A DNA stretch of 64,000 nucleotides from NCBI GenBank assembly GCA_039714315.1, contig JBDLJM010000002.1, forward strand, positions 1-64,000. Direction: 5' to 3'. Every line of letters starts with the position of its first letter. The stretch's first letter is position 1. The notes under the pieces were generated by a model. That model searched no databases, was not told the origin of the DNA, and saw only the letters and a program-made list of their open reading frames with translations. Origin of the DNA: Bacteroidota bacterium (GTDB lineage Bacteria > Bacteroidota > Bacteroidia > Flavobacteriales > JADGDT01). The position numbers and the translations under genes are program-made. Positions 1 through 8,306 of the stretch are shown in pieces.

Positions 1-156
1 TTTGTTTTATGATTTACAACGTATGAGTATAAAACACATCAGGTATTATAAGGGAGTCAGTTACATTATTTAAAAAATCAAACATAAATAATTCTATTTA
101 TTAAATAGATGATCCAAATCATATTACAGAATGAAAACAGAATAACAAACTCTTCT

Positions 157-1194
157 TCAAATTTTCAAAATACCTTCAGAATCACCAGTCATCAAGCTAA
201 AATTTTTCTCCACCACCCTTAGCGAAGTATTTGCATAACAATAAACACATAAATGCCTGCATGTGTTATAGGCTCCTATATCCTTACTTACAATGCATCC
301 GCATGCGGGTCTCTGCCCTTTGTCTTTAAGCTTAGGCTTAGGAGCAAAGAGTCCGGTCTTTTCGGGCTTATACCCCAGGAAGTTCATCAGTAGCTTATCG
401 TCGGCAAAAAGCTCCGTCATCAGCTCATCGTCGATACATTTATTGTGTTTAATTCCGTATGCCGTCAGATCTATATCTTCGGCACAGGTGGCAGCTACTA
501 AGCGGGGATTTATTTTATTCCATCCTGAAAGTATTTCACGCATGCCTTCGGCAAATTCTGTTTTTTGTTCAGGGCTAAACTCAGCATCGCCTATATTATC
601 TTTAGTGTAGTAATCAGTGTTTCTGATTAAGTTATTCTGCACCTTTTTGTATTGCATAACATCGGCATAACTAAATACAAAGCTGTTTGTATAAGGCACC
701 AATTCCCTGCCCAAATCCTCTACCCTGTTTAGCAGATCGGCCACCGATGTTTCCGGTGTTAAAATCAAAGGATCGAAACGCCAGATAACTTTCTCCTTCC
801 CTACCCTTTCCGACAATTCTTTAAAAGTGGCCCTTCGTTTGGCAAGTTCAGGTATATCGGGTTCAAGATTTTCCTTTTCGTAATTATTGAGTGTATACTG
901 AAAATAGTAGTTTATATTTTTCCGCTCTATCACATCGAGGTATTTAATAAGCGGAGCAGGATTTTTGGTCCAGAAAACAATAACTCTGGTATTTTTAAAC
1001 GAAACATATTGGAGCTTCCTGTTAAAAGGGTTTTGCCAGGCTGCATAACCTTTCTCCAAACGCTTTATAAACCATTCGGCATGAAAGGCAGGAATATCGG
1101 TAGAGCGGCTTGCTGATATAATAAGTGGAGCAATCCCTTCCACTACACCCTTACTTTCGGTCTTTAATTTTATCTTTTCCCATGCCATTGCCAT
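157..1194 (-). CDS. DUF1848 family protein
   Basis: This 345-residue protein matches the DUF1848 family, whose biochemical role is not established. The sequence shows an N-terminal ISASRSTDIPAFH segment, which is typical of the family, and a compact cysteine cluster at about residues 297-322 (CGC, then CRHLCVYCYAN). The Cys spacing suggests a metal or iron-sulfur site, and the family is often compared with radical SAM enzymes, but I see no standard CxxxCxxC radical SAM motif at the N-terminus. The start is MAMAWEK; the second Met is a possible alternative. It stands alone on the minus strand, with about 260 bases separating it from the next gene upstream. Family assignment is fairly sure; function is unknown. 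Confidence 0.8.
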   Translation of the reverse strand: MAMAWEKIKLKTESKGVVEGIAPLIISASRSTDIPAFHAEWFIKRLEKGYAAWQNPFNRKLQYVSFKNTRVIVFWTKNPAPLIKYLDVIERKNINYYFQYTLNNYEKENLEPDIPELAKRRATFKELSERVGKEKVIWRFDPLILTPETSVADLLNRVEDLGRELVPYTNSFVFSYADVMQYKKVQNNLIRNTDYYTKDNIGDAEFSPEQKTEFAEGMREILSGWNKINPRLVAATCAEDIDLTAYGIKHNKCIDDELMTELFADDKLLMNFLGYKPEKTGLFAPKPKLKDKGQRPACGCIVSKDIGAYNTCRHLCVYCYANTSLRVVEKNFSLMTGDSEGILKI

Positions 1195-1405
1195 AATTTC
1201 AAAATTACTCCTTTTTAGAAATAATATGAAATCATGCCTATATTACAATTAAGACAGTTAAAGGATGATTCTTTAAAATCAAACCAATACAACTTCACCC
1301 CGCAAAACGGAATAAAGTCATATTATTAATTAAAAAATTCATGGATAGGTACTAGGCAAATCTCTCTGGATTTGTGCAGCAAACTTAGACAAATCGGCCT
1401 GTGAA

Positions 1406-1427
1406 AATCATGATGCTGATCATGATT
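1406..1427. promoter_or_regulatory. Perfect palindrome, possible Fnr/Crp-type operator
   Basis: AATCATGAT-gctg-ATCATGATT is a perfect 9-bp inverted repeat with a 4-base spacer. Its core TGATNNNNATCA resembles sites bound by Crp/Fnr-family regulators. No T-tract follows, so it is not a terminator. It lies in the gap between the GYF protein's 3' end and the DUF1848 start, about 210 bases upstream of the latter. The regulatory role is inferred. Confidence 0.35.
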
Positions 1428-1455
1428 AACAAATCAATAACAACCTGATATTACA

Positions 1456-1728
1456 TCAGTTAATAAACACTTTATTTATTACAGTTGACAAGATAAGCAG
1501 CAGTAAAACCACAAATATTATTACCCAAATATAAAAAGGGGAAGTTCCTTTCTCTTTTTCACTTACCAGACCCTCAATATCGCCGGCATCGCACCACTCA
1601 CACTTACTCTCCTCCCAAACCGGAGTATAGTCTTTTAGGTTTTTCTTTTGAAGTTGGGCAAAAGAGTAAGGACCTTTTTTCTTACTGTCTTTTGCATAGT
1701 AATATTGTGAAGGCTTTTTATTCCTCAT
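1456..1728 (-). CDS. Small GYF-domain (DUF4339-like) membrane protein
   Basis: This is a 90-residue protein. The N-terminal 50 residues (SQYYYAKDSKKKGPYSFAQL, then PVWEESKCEWCDA) match the GYF_2/DUF4339 pattern, in which a YY/GP-x-S core and a V/W pair recur in bacterial membrane proteins of unclear function. A single hydrophobic segment follows at about residues 62-86, so it is probably anchored by its C-terminus. The open frame runs further upstream into pssA, but the ATG at 1728 begins 2 bases after the pssA stop, is preceded by a purine-rich GAAGATATAGAA, and gives a normal domain start. It is very likely co-transcribed with pssA. Confidence 0.75.
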   Translation of the reverse strand: MRNKKPSQYYYAKDSKKKGPYSFAQLQKKNLKDYTPVWEESKCEWCDAGDIEGLVSEKEKGTSPFYIWVIIFVVLLLLILSTVINKVFIN

Positions 1729-1730
1729 TT

Positions 1731-2483
1731 CTATATCTTCATTAAATCGTCTACCACCGAAAGAAGAATATAAACTATGATAATATAAGGAATTGCCACT
1801 AACTGAAATACCGATATCAGAACTAATGATATAGCCACAAAAATCCACCTGATCTTATTATCCTGCCAGTTCCACACCTTAAATTTCATCGCAAAAAGTG
1901 GTAACTCAGCAACTAAAGCATATGACGCCAAAACAGTTATCAAATACAAAACCCACGGTGTGGCCACCATATTTTCTATCATTTCATCCTGCTTAAGCAC
2001 AGAAATTAAAAAAATCGACAATACAAAAAGTGTAATTGCCGGTGTAGGCACTCCTATAAAGGAAGAAGTCTGACGTGTATCAATATTAAATTTAGCCAGG
2101 CGCAGGGCCGAAAACAAAGTGATCAAAAAACCCGGCAAAGCATATACTGTATCGCTATGCAACAAAATATTTAAGTTTTCATTAGAGTAGAAAACAACAT
2201 CGGCTACATCGTTATTTGCGAGTTTTAACATTTCGAACATGGCCATTCCCGGTACCACACCAAAGGAAACCATATCGGCCAAAGAGTCCATCTGCTTTCC
2301 AAGTTCTCCGCTAACCCCAAGCAAGCGGGCTATCATCCCATCGAAAAAGTCGAAAAAAGCCCCCAGAAAAACAAAAGCCCCGGCCCATACGTAATATCCG
2401 TTTAAAATTAATAAAACGGCCATCAGGCCCGAAAATAAATTCCCTAAGGTTAAAATATTTGGTATATGTTTCTTCACTGACAT
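1731..2483 (-). CDS. pssA: CDP-diacylglycerol-serine O-phosphatidyltransferase
   Basis: This 250-residue integral membrane enzyme makes phosphatidylserine from CDP-diacylglycerol and L-serine, the step before phosphatidylethanolamine. The CDP-alcohol phosphatidyltransferase signature is visible at about residues 43-69: FFDGMIARLLG, then GKQMDSLADMVSFG, fitting D-x2-DG-x2-AR-x8-G-x3-D-x3-D. Hydrophobic segments fill most of the rest. The ATG at 2483 follows a T/C-rich tandem repeat. The GYF protein gene follows 2 bases after its stop. Confidence 0.93.
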   Translation of the reverse strand: MSVKKHIPNILTLGNLFSGLMAVLLILNGYYVWAGAFVFLGAFFDFFDGMIARLLGVSGELGKQMDSLADMVSFGVVPGMAMFEMLKLANNDVADVVFYSNENLNILLHSDTVYALPGFLITLFSALRLAKFNIDTRQTSSFIGVPTPAITLFVLSIFLISVLKQDEMIENMVATPWVLYLITVLASYALVAELPLFAMKFKVWNWQDNKIRWIFVAISLVLISVFQLVAIPYIIIVYILLSVVDDLMKI

Positions 2484-2580
2484 TTCTCTTTTATCTTTTA
2501 TCTTTTATCTTTCCTGCCTGACTGCGCCACGCAGGCAGGTATCTTTCCTCTTTCTTCTTTTATCTTTTATCTTTTATCTT
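2484..2580. repeat. TTTTATC tandem repeats around a CCTGCCTG inverted repeat
   Basis: Tandem TTTTATC units at about 2490-2510 and again at 2557-2580 flank a G+C-rich inverted repeat, CCTGCCTG (2513-2520) and GCAGGCAGG (2531-2539). The block fills the divergent gap between pssA and the monophosphatase gene and lies upstream of the likely promoter of the latter. Similar mobile-looking inverted repeats occur between genes in Flavobacteriia. Its function is unknown. Confidence 0.7.
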
Positions 2581-2618
2581 AAAAATACAAATGTATGAAA
2601 AGAATCTCTACAAAAAAT

Positions 2619-2649
2619 TTTGTTCTGAAAGCACAAATCCAAAACTTTG
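2619..2649 (+). promoter_or_regulatory. Bacteroidota-type promoter of the monophosphatase operon
   Basis: TTTG at 2619-2622, 19 bases, then AAACTTTG at 2642-2649 match the Bacteroidota sigma-A consensus TTTG-N19-TAnnTTTG with one mismatch. It lies 35 bases before the ATG at 2684, which argues that the upstream ATG at 2591 is not the real start. Confidence 0.55.
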
Positions 2650-2683
2650 TAATTACTTTTACATATCATTAAATCATAAACCT

Positions 2684-3505
2684 ATGAACTACAAAGAACT
2701 TTGCCACAAAGTAATAGGGATTGCTAAAGAAGCCGGCACCTTTATGAAAAAAGAACAGGAGAGCTTTTCCGAATCAAAAGTTGAAGAAAAAAGCATTAAC
2801 TCTTTGGTTTCATACGTTGATAAAACGGCAGAGAAAATGATTGTTGAAGCCTTAACGCAATTCCTGCCCGAAGGCGGTTATATTGCCGAGGAAGGAACAT
2901 CAGATAAAAAAGGAGAAACATATAACTGGATTATCGACCCTCTGGACGGCACTACAAACTATATTCACGGCTTGCCTACATACGCAGTTTCGATAGCTCT
3001 TATGAAAGACTCGAAAATGGTTCTTGGTGTAGTTTATGAAGTTGGAATGGATGAATGTTTCTATGCTTATGGCGATGGCAAAGCTTATCTTAACGGAAAA
3101 GAAATCAATGTAAAAAACAATCCTAAGTTGAAAGACTCATTAATTGCTACAGGATTTCCATACTACGATTTTAGCAGAAATACTGCTTTTTACAACACCC
3201 TGATGGCATTAACTTCGAAAACAAGGGGAATGAGAAGATTAGGTACTGCCGCCACAGATTTGGTTTATGTTGCATGCGGCAGGTTCGATGCTTTTTACGA
3301 ATATAGCTTAAGTCCCTGGGATGTTGCAGCCGGATCATTTATAGTAGAACAGGCAGGCGGAAAAGTAACTGACTTTAACGGCGGAGATAACTGGTTGTTT
3401 GGAAAAGAAATTATCGCATCAAGCTCTTCTTTATATCCTGACTTTTCGAAGATAGTCATCGATGAATTTAACCAGGACTACAACAGTGGAGATATACTGC
3501 TTTAA
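2684..3505 (+). CDS. suhB: Inositol monophosphatase family protein
   Basis: This 273-residue protein of the Mg-dependent inositol monophosphatase family hydrolyses myo-inositol phosphates or related sugar phosphates in the cytoplasm. Motif A is plain (NWIIDPLDGTTNYIHG, metal-binding Asp residues), with the preceding metal-ligand Glu in YIAEEG. Motif B, SPWDVAAGSFIVEQAGG, is near the C-terminus. An in-frame ATG at 2591 exists, but the probable promoter falls after it and family alignment starts at MNYKELC, so I use 2684. It is the first gene of a same-strand run with the alpha/beta hydrolase and rfbC. The exact substrate cannot be read from sequence. Confidence 0.9.
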   Translation: MNYKELCHKVIGIAKEAGTFMKKEQESFSESKVEEKSINSLVSYVDKTAEKMIVEALTQFLPEGGYIAEEGTSDKKGETYNWIIDPLDGTTNYIHGLPTYAVSIALMKDSKMVLGVVYEVGMDECFYAYGDGKAYLNGKEINVKNNPKLKDSLIATGFPYYDFSRNTAFYNTLMALTSKTRGMRRLGTAATDLVYVACGRFDAFYEYSLSPWDVAAGSFIVEQAGGKVTDFNGGDNWLFGKEIIASSSSLYPDFSKIVIDEFNQDYNSGDILL

Positions 3506-3561
3506 TGTATAATGATGAATTAATAATGATTAACTAATCGTTCTAAAAAAATAAATGCTTT

Positions 3562-4221
3562 TTGGAAACAAAAAATATATATCTCATAAGTGGAATGGGT
3601 GCCAATGAAAAAGTATTTGAGCGCCTCAACCTCGATGGTTACAACTTAAACTTTATTGATTGGATTATTCCTCACAAAAACGAAGCTATAGAAGACTACG
3701 CCAAAAGAATGTCAAAAAATATCGATACCCGCGGGGAAGTTATATTGATTGGTTTATCCTTTGGAGGTATCATGGTTCAGGAGATAGCTAAACTTATTGA
3801 AACAAATAAAATTGTAATAATATCATCGATAAAGAATAGGAACGAGCTTCCTGCACTTTACAAAATATCTTCAACACTAAAACTTCATAAGCTTATACCT
3901 TCATTTTTCTTTCATAATACAAAAATTTTAAGTAAATTATTGTTCGGAAAAAACAGTGAATCACTAATCAGAATTATGGAGCGTTTCTTTACGATGAGAG
4001 ATATCAGATACAGCAAATGGGCAATGGATATTGTAGTAAACTGGAAAGAATCATCGCTTACAACAGACCTTTTACATATTCATGGAACAAAAGACACGGT
4101 ATTTCCGGCTAAACATATCAATAATGCTATTTTTGTAGAAGACGGAACTCATTTAATGATCTTCAACAAGGCAACTACAGTGAGTAAACACATTTTAAAC
4201 TTCCTGAAAAAACAAGATTAA
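3562..4221 (+). CDS. Alpha/beta hydrolase with TTG start
   Basis: This is a 219-residue cytoplasmic serine hydrolase of the alpha/beta fold. The nucleophile elbow is GLSFGG with Ser66. The likely acid is Asp178 (GTKDTVFP) and the His is His197 (DGTHLMIF). The N-terminal LISGMGAN supplies the oxyanion-hole loop. The frame is closed by a TAA at 3544, and no ATG lies between that stop and the first beta strand, so TTG at 3562 is the best start; the ATG at 3555 is out of frame. It ends 3 bases before rfbC, so the two are co-transcribed. Substrate unknown. Confidence 0.8.
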   Translation: METKNIYLISGMGANEKVFERLNLDGYNLNFIDWIIPHKNEAIEDYAKRMSKNIDTRGEVILIGLSFGGIMVQEIAKLIETNKIVIISSIKNRNELPALYKISSTLKLHKLIPSFFFHNTKILSKLLFGKNSESLIRIMERFFTMRDIRYSKWAMDIVVNWKESSLTTDLLHIHGTKDTVFPAKHINNAIFVEDGTHLMIFNKATTVSKHILNFLKKQD

Positions 4222-4224
4222 CAA

Positions 4225-4791
4225 ATGCAAATAAAGAAAACACATATAGAAGGTTTATTAGAAATAACACCCAAGGTATTTGAAGACGACAGAGGCTATT
4301 TTTATGAGAGCTACAATAAACTGGCCTACATGAAAGAAGGTATTGACTACAACTTTATTCAGGACAACCAGTCTCTATCGCAAAAAGGTGTTCTTAGAGG
4401 ATTACATTTTCAAAACCCTCCTTATGCACAGGGTAAACTGGTAAGGGTAATAAAAGGAGCCGTTATTGATGTTGCTGTTGATCTCAGAAAAAATTCACCT
4501 ACTTACGGTAAATACCACAAAGTACTGTTAACCGAAGGCAACAAACGCATGTTCTGGATACCTCCCGGATTTGCACATGGTTTCCTCACTCTGGAAGATG
4601 ATACCATATTTGCTTATAAAGTAACCAATATCTACCATAAGGAATCAGAAGCCTGCATAAAATGGGATGATTACGATTTAAATATTGAATGGGATATCCC
4701 GGAGGAAATCACACCAATAGTTTCTGAGAAAGACGAAGAAGGAGTATCTTTTAAAAATTACAAATCTGAATTTAATATAGTTATCAACTAA
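4225..4791 (+). CDS. rfbC: dTDP-4-dehydrorhamnose 3,5-epimerase
   Basis: This is a 188-residue RmlC-type cupin enzyme that epimerises C3 and C5 of dTDP-4-dehydro-6-deoxyglucose on the way to dTDP-L-rhamnose. The catalytic base His61 lies in GVLRGLHFQ, and the general acid Tyr is about residue 137 in KVTNIYHK. The core IPPGFAHGF is typical and the length is normal. The other rhamnose genes (rfbA, rfbB, rfbD) are not in the window, so here it is an orphan, sharing an operon with an alpha/beta hydrolase and a monophosphatase. Family assignment is secure; whether rhamnose is the actual product is inferred. Confidence 0.92.
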   Translation: MQIKKTHIEGLLEITPKVFEDDRGYFYESYNKLAYMKEGIDYNFIQDNQSLSQKGVLRGLHFQNPPYAQGKLVRVIKGAVIDVAVDLRKNSPTYGKYHKVLLTEGNKRMFWIPPGFAHGFLTLEDDTIFAYKVTNIYHKESEACIKWDDYDLNIEWDIPEEITPIVSEKDEEGVSFKNYKSEFNIVIN

Positions 4792-4869
4792 ACGTGTTTA
4801 TATATCAACAATTCTTGAAATAGAAAAAAATATTAACTTAATTGCAACCGAATTAATAAACGATAAGCC

Positions 4870-5784
4870 ATGAAGAAGGTATTCAGTGTTGCAGCGATGG
4901 TGGTGTTGGCTTTTGCTGTAGGAAAATTATTTGTTTTCTCAGTTCCTGAGGAAAAAGAAAACGATGATACAAATCAAAAAAACATTAGCAACGAGTATAG
5001 GGTCTACGCTCTGAACTTACCTAAGGAAGCGTACTTTGCCGGTGAACAAACACCTCTGGACATTCCGGATGTAAAAGAACGTTTAGACAGGGAACTCTTA
5101 GTTAATACATATTGGCAATCGCAAGGATTACTTTTTTTCAAGCGTGCCAACAAATACTTCCCGACTATTGAAAAAATTCTAAAAGAAAAAGGCGTTCCTA
5201 ATGATTTTAAATATCTGGCGCTAATTGAAAGTGGGCTTCAAAATGTAACATCACCTGCCGGAGCAAAAGGTTTTTGGCAATTGATGCCTAAGACAGCCCG
5301 GGAACAAGGATTGGAAGTTAATTCGAATGTTGACGAAAGGTATGATGTTAAAAAATCAACCGAGGTTGCCTGCGATTACCTTTTAAAAGCAAAGGAAAAA
5401 TTTGGATCCTGGACTTTAGCTGCAGCATCCTACAATATGGGAATCTACGGTGTAAGCAAACAACTGAAAAGACAAAAAGTAGGCACCTATTACGATCTCC
5501 TGCTGGGAGAAGAAACAGGTCGTTATGTTTTTAGGATTTTGGCAATTAAAAAGATTTATGAAGATCCAAAAAAATACGGCTTTCATTTCAGAGAAAAAGA
5601 CCTTTATACAATGCCCGAAACAAAGTTGATTGAGATTGATACTGCTATAAATAATCTGGCTGATTTTGCCATCACTCAGGGGGTTAACTATAAAGAGCTT
5701 AAAATGTATAACCCATGGCTAAGGGAAATTAATCTGAATAATAATTCCCGAAAAAAATACACTATAGAAATTCCGGTAGAATAA
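4870..5784 (+). CDS. Lytic murein transglycosylase (MltD-like, no LysM)
   Basis: This 304-residue envelope protein cleaves peptidoglycan glycan strands non-hydrolytically. An N-terminal hydrophobic segment (about residues 4-25) acts as signal peptide or anchor. The SLT/GH23 domain spans about residues 95-215, with catalytic Glu120 in ALIESGL, then GAKGFWQLMP and AAASYNMG. The C-terminal 70 residues resemble the region before LysM domains in MltD, but no LysM repeat is present. It has its own 78-base leader after rfbC and ends at a strong bidirectional terminator. Confidence 0.88.
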   Translation: MKKVFSVAAMVVLAFAVGKLFVFSVPEEKENDDTNQKNISNEYRVYALNLPKEAYFAGEQTPLDIPDVKERLDRELLVNTYWQSQGLLFFKRANKYFPTIEKILKEKGVPNDFKYLALIESGLQNVTSPAGAKGFWQLMPKTAREQGLEVNSNVDERYDVKKSTEVACDYLLKAKEKFGSWTLAAASYNMGIYGVSKQLKRQKVGTYYDLLLGEETGRYVFRILAIKKIYEDPKKYGFHFREKDLYTMPETKLIEIDTAINNLADFAITQGVNYKELKMYNPWLREINLNNNSRKKYTIEIPVE

Positions 5785-5809
5785 TACCAATTTGAATTCA
5801 AAATGGTAT
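5784..5809. repeat. Short ATACCA-bounded palindrome (element D)
   Basis: ATACCAATTTGAATTCAAAATGGTAT is a 26-base near-perfect palindrome that begins at the last base of the transglycosylase stop codon. Its ends match those of the 159-bp repeats elsewhere in the window, but it has no internal core. Confidence 0.6.
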
Positions 5810-5823
5810 AAAACGGATTTCAT

Positions 5824-5870
5824 AAAATATAAATGCCGCAATAAAGATTTTATTGCGGCATTTATATTTT
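5824..5870. terminator. Bidirectional terminator, 22-bp perfect stem
   Basis: Two 22-base arms (5824-5845 and 5849-5870) form a perfect hairpin with a 3-base loop, an A-rich 5' flank and a T-rich 3' flank. It lies between the convergent transglycosylase and serine dehydratase genes and would serve both. Confidence 0.9.
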
Positions 5871-5901
5871 CAGACTAATCAGAGCTGATAAGCAATCAAC
5901 A

Positions 5902-7317
5902 TTAACAAGCCGGCAAACTCACCGGTACATTTACTGCCAATCCTCCCTCAGAAGTTTCTTTGTATTTTGAGTTCATATCCCTAGATGTTTCCCACATAGT
6001 TTTTATAACCTTATCCAAAGGAACTTTTGTTTCGGATGGCACTGTATTCAATGCCAATTGCGATGCGGTTATTGCCTTAATTGCCCCCATGGAGTTTCGT
6101 TCGATACACGGTATTTGCACCAAACCTCCAATCGGATCGCATGTTAAGCCCAAATGATGTTCCATGGCTATTTCTGCTGCTACCATTGCCTGCTCCGGAC
6201 TTCCTCCCATTGCTTCTGTCAATGCTGCAGCTGCCATTGCCGAGGACACGCCTATCTCGGCCTGACATCCCCCCATAGCTGCCGAAATTGTAGCTCCTTT
6301 CTTAAATATACTCCCTATTTCGCCGGCAACTAAAAGAAACCTGACAATGTCACCATCTGTTGCATTCTTGTTTACTCCGGTTAAATAATACATCAAAACA
6401 GAAGGTATAACACCGGAAGAACCGTTGGTAGGAGAAGTAACTACCCTTCCCAATGCTGCATTTACTTCGTTTACGGCAATAGCAAATACACTTATCCAGT
6501 TGAAAATATTCTTATTATCGCTTTCCTTTTTCGAAATTGCATCCATCCACTCTTCTCTTGTGGAATATTTCTCTTTTCCTATAAGTGAATTAAACAGTAC
6601 TGCCGCTCTTCGTGTAACATTAAGTCCTCCGGGCAAAGTTCCCTTAGTATGGCAGCCATCGTATACACAGTCCTGCATAACCGACCAAACTCTCAACAAC
6701 TCCTTATAAACAACATCTTTTGACCGCCAGGTCAGCTCATTTCTCAATACGATCTCAGATATTGACTCATCATTATTATTACAATGATCCAATAAGTCCT
6801 GAGCTTCTTTTATAGGAAATGGCAATTCTCTTACTTCATCAACCTGCTTTTCATCCTCCTTTACAACGAAACCACCTCCGATTGAGTAAAAATAACTCTC
6901 GGAAGATTCTTTGTCATAATAAGCCGTGAATTTCATGCCATTAGGATGAAACTTTAGAAACTCCCTGTTAAATATAATATCCGTTTCAAAGTCAAACTCA
7001 ATCTTCTTTCTCCCTCCCAGATTCAGTGTCTTTTCCTTTTTAATTTCATTTATTATATCCTCAATTTCATTTGTAGGAACAGTTTCCGGATCTTCTCCAT
7101 TCAGTCCTAAAACCGTTGCCACATCAGTTGCATGCCCCCTACCTGTAAGCGATAAAGAACCGTAAAGCTCTACTTTGACTCTAGAAACTTTTAAGAAGAT
7201 ATATTCTGCCTCCAACTCCGCGATCCATCTTTCGGCAGCTCTCCAAGGCCCTAAAGTATGTGAACTAGAAGGTCCTACCCCTATCTTCAACATATCAAAA
7301 ACACTAATACTCTCCAT
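5902..7317 (-). CDS. sdaA: L-serine dehydratase, iron-sulfur type
   Basis: This is a 471-residue single-chain enzyme that deaminates L-serine to pyruvate and ammonia with a [4Fe-4S] cluster. The beta domain starts at ISVFDMLKIGVGPSSSHT. The alpha domain carries GCHTKGTLPGGLNV, GGCQAEIGVSSAMAAAAL and TCDPIGGLVQIPCIERN, which hold the cluster cysteines. The chain ends in LPAC; a C-terminal Cys that enters the active site is known from the Legionella enzyme. The open frame extends 24 codons upstream, but ATG at 7317 starts exactly at the family's MESISVFD. The pseudouridine synthase gene ends 25 bases upstream, so they may share a transcript. Confidence 0.93.
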   Translation of the reverse strand: MESISVFDMLKIGVGPSSSHTLGPWRAAERWIAELEAEYIFLKVSRVKVELYGSLSLTGRGHATDVATVLGLNGEDPETVPTNEIEDIINEIKKEKTLNLGGRKKIEFDFETDIIFNREFLKFHPNGMKFTAYYDKESSESYFYSIGGGFVVKEDEKQVDEVRELPFPIKEAQDLLDHCNNNDESISEIVLRNELTWRSKDVVYKELLRVWSVMQDCVYDGCHTKGTLPGGLNVTRRAAVLFNSLIGKEKYSTREEWMDAISKKESDNKNIFNWISVFAIAVNEVNAALGRVVTSPTNGSSGVIPSVLMYYLTGVNKNATDGDIVRFLLVAGEIGSIFKKGATISAAMGGCQAEIGVSSAMAAAALTEAMGGSPEQAMVAAEIAMEHHLGLTCDPIGGLVQIPCIERNSMGAIKAITASQLALNTVPSETKVPLDKVIKTMWETSRDMNSKYKETSEGGLAVNVPVSLPAC

Positions 7318-7342
7318 TACTAATATTAATATTATTAAAACT

Positions 7343-8053
7343 TCATTTAATACAGGCGTCCCAAACCGGATCTTGTGGTGTGGCCGCAATCAACGATATT
7401 ATTTCCTTCTTCACAGGGTGAATAAACTCAATCTGTCGGGCGTGAAGGTGAACTGACAGATCCTTATTAGCTCTTTTGAAACCGTATTTAACATCTCCCT
7501 TTATCGGGAAACCTATTTTCGACAATTGACACCTAATTTGGTGATGCCTTCCGGTCTTTAAGTTAATTTCCAGAAGCTGATACTTATCCAACTCCCTTTC
7601 TATTTTATAATGTAAGATCGCTTCCTTGCTATTCGGAACTGCTTTATCGTTTGCATACGATTTATTCTGCTTTGGATTTCTAACCAAATAATGAATCAGT
7701 TCCCCTTCTTTATTCAGATGCCTTTTATCAACAATTGCCCAATATGTCTTTTTTATTTCGTGGTTTTGAAGCATTTTATTAAGACGGGTCAAAGCCTTAT
7801 CAGTCCGCGCAAAAATAACAGCACCACTGGTAACCCTGTCAATTCTATGTACTACTCCCAAATAAACTTTCCCGGGCTTATCGTACTTATCCTTAATATA
7901 CTCCTTAACAACATCGCTTAAAGGTTTATCGCCGGTTTTATCTCCCTGTACAATATCACCCGGACGTTTATTAACGACTACAATATGATTGTCTTCGTAA
8001 ATCACCTGTAAGTTTTTCTTGTGACTCCTATGCATCTTCACATTTTCTTGCAA
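7343..8053 (-). CDS. RluA-family RNA pseudouridine synthase
   Basis: This is a 236-residue enzyme that isomerises uridine to pseudouridine in rRNA or tRNA. The catalytic motif is HRIDRVTSG with Asp72. KTGRHHQIRCQLS and GDVKYG near the C-terminus match the RluA/RluC/RluD family, and no N-terminal S4 domain is present, so it is a short RluA-like type. Met1 at 8053 or Met7 at 8035 could be the start. The target nucleotide cannot be told from sequence. Confidence 0.88.
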   Translation of the reverse strand: MQENVKMHRSHKKNLQVIYEDNHIVVVNKRPGDIVQGDKTGDKPLSDVVKEYIKDKYDKPGKVYLGVVHRIDRVTSGAVIFARTDKALTRLNKMLQNHEIKKTYWAIVDKRHLNKEGELIHYLVRNPKQNKSYANDKAVPNSKEAILHYKIERELDKYQLLEINLKTGRHHQIRCQLSKIGFPIKGDVKYGFKRANKDLSVHLHARQIEFIHPVKKEIISLIAATPQDPVWDACIK

Positions 8054-8306
8054 AGGTAGAACAAGAAGTGTTAGTTACAAACTGTAAGATACTAAGTTTT
8101 TAACGGGAGTAATAATTGCAAATTAATCAGAAGCATAAGCGATTAACCTTTCGTTGTGAGAAACAACTTTGTAATATAACAATTATTACCAATCGCTCCT
8201 TGAAAATAATTTAAAAAATAAGCTTAAGTTTTTAACCAATTCTTAATAAGTAATATTCGGAAATAAGAAGTCATTTTTATACTTTTAAAAAACTAACTAA
8301 TCTCAC

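Noticed and set aside
2484-2580. CRISPR-like array
   Set aside because: The repeat units are only 7 bases with no spacers of regular length and no cas genes are in the window.
2591-2683. Upstream extension of the monophosphatase frame from ATG 2591
   Set aside because: The probable promoter (2619-2649) lies inside it, it is rich in residues untypical of the family, and the family alignment begins at 2684.
7318-7389. Upstream extension of sdaA to 7389
   Set aside because: It overlaps the pseudouridine synthase gene, and the family begins at MESISVFDM, matching ATG 7317.
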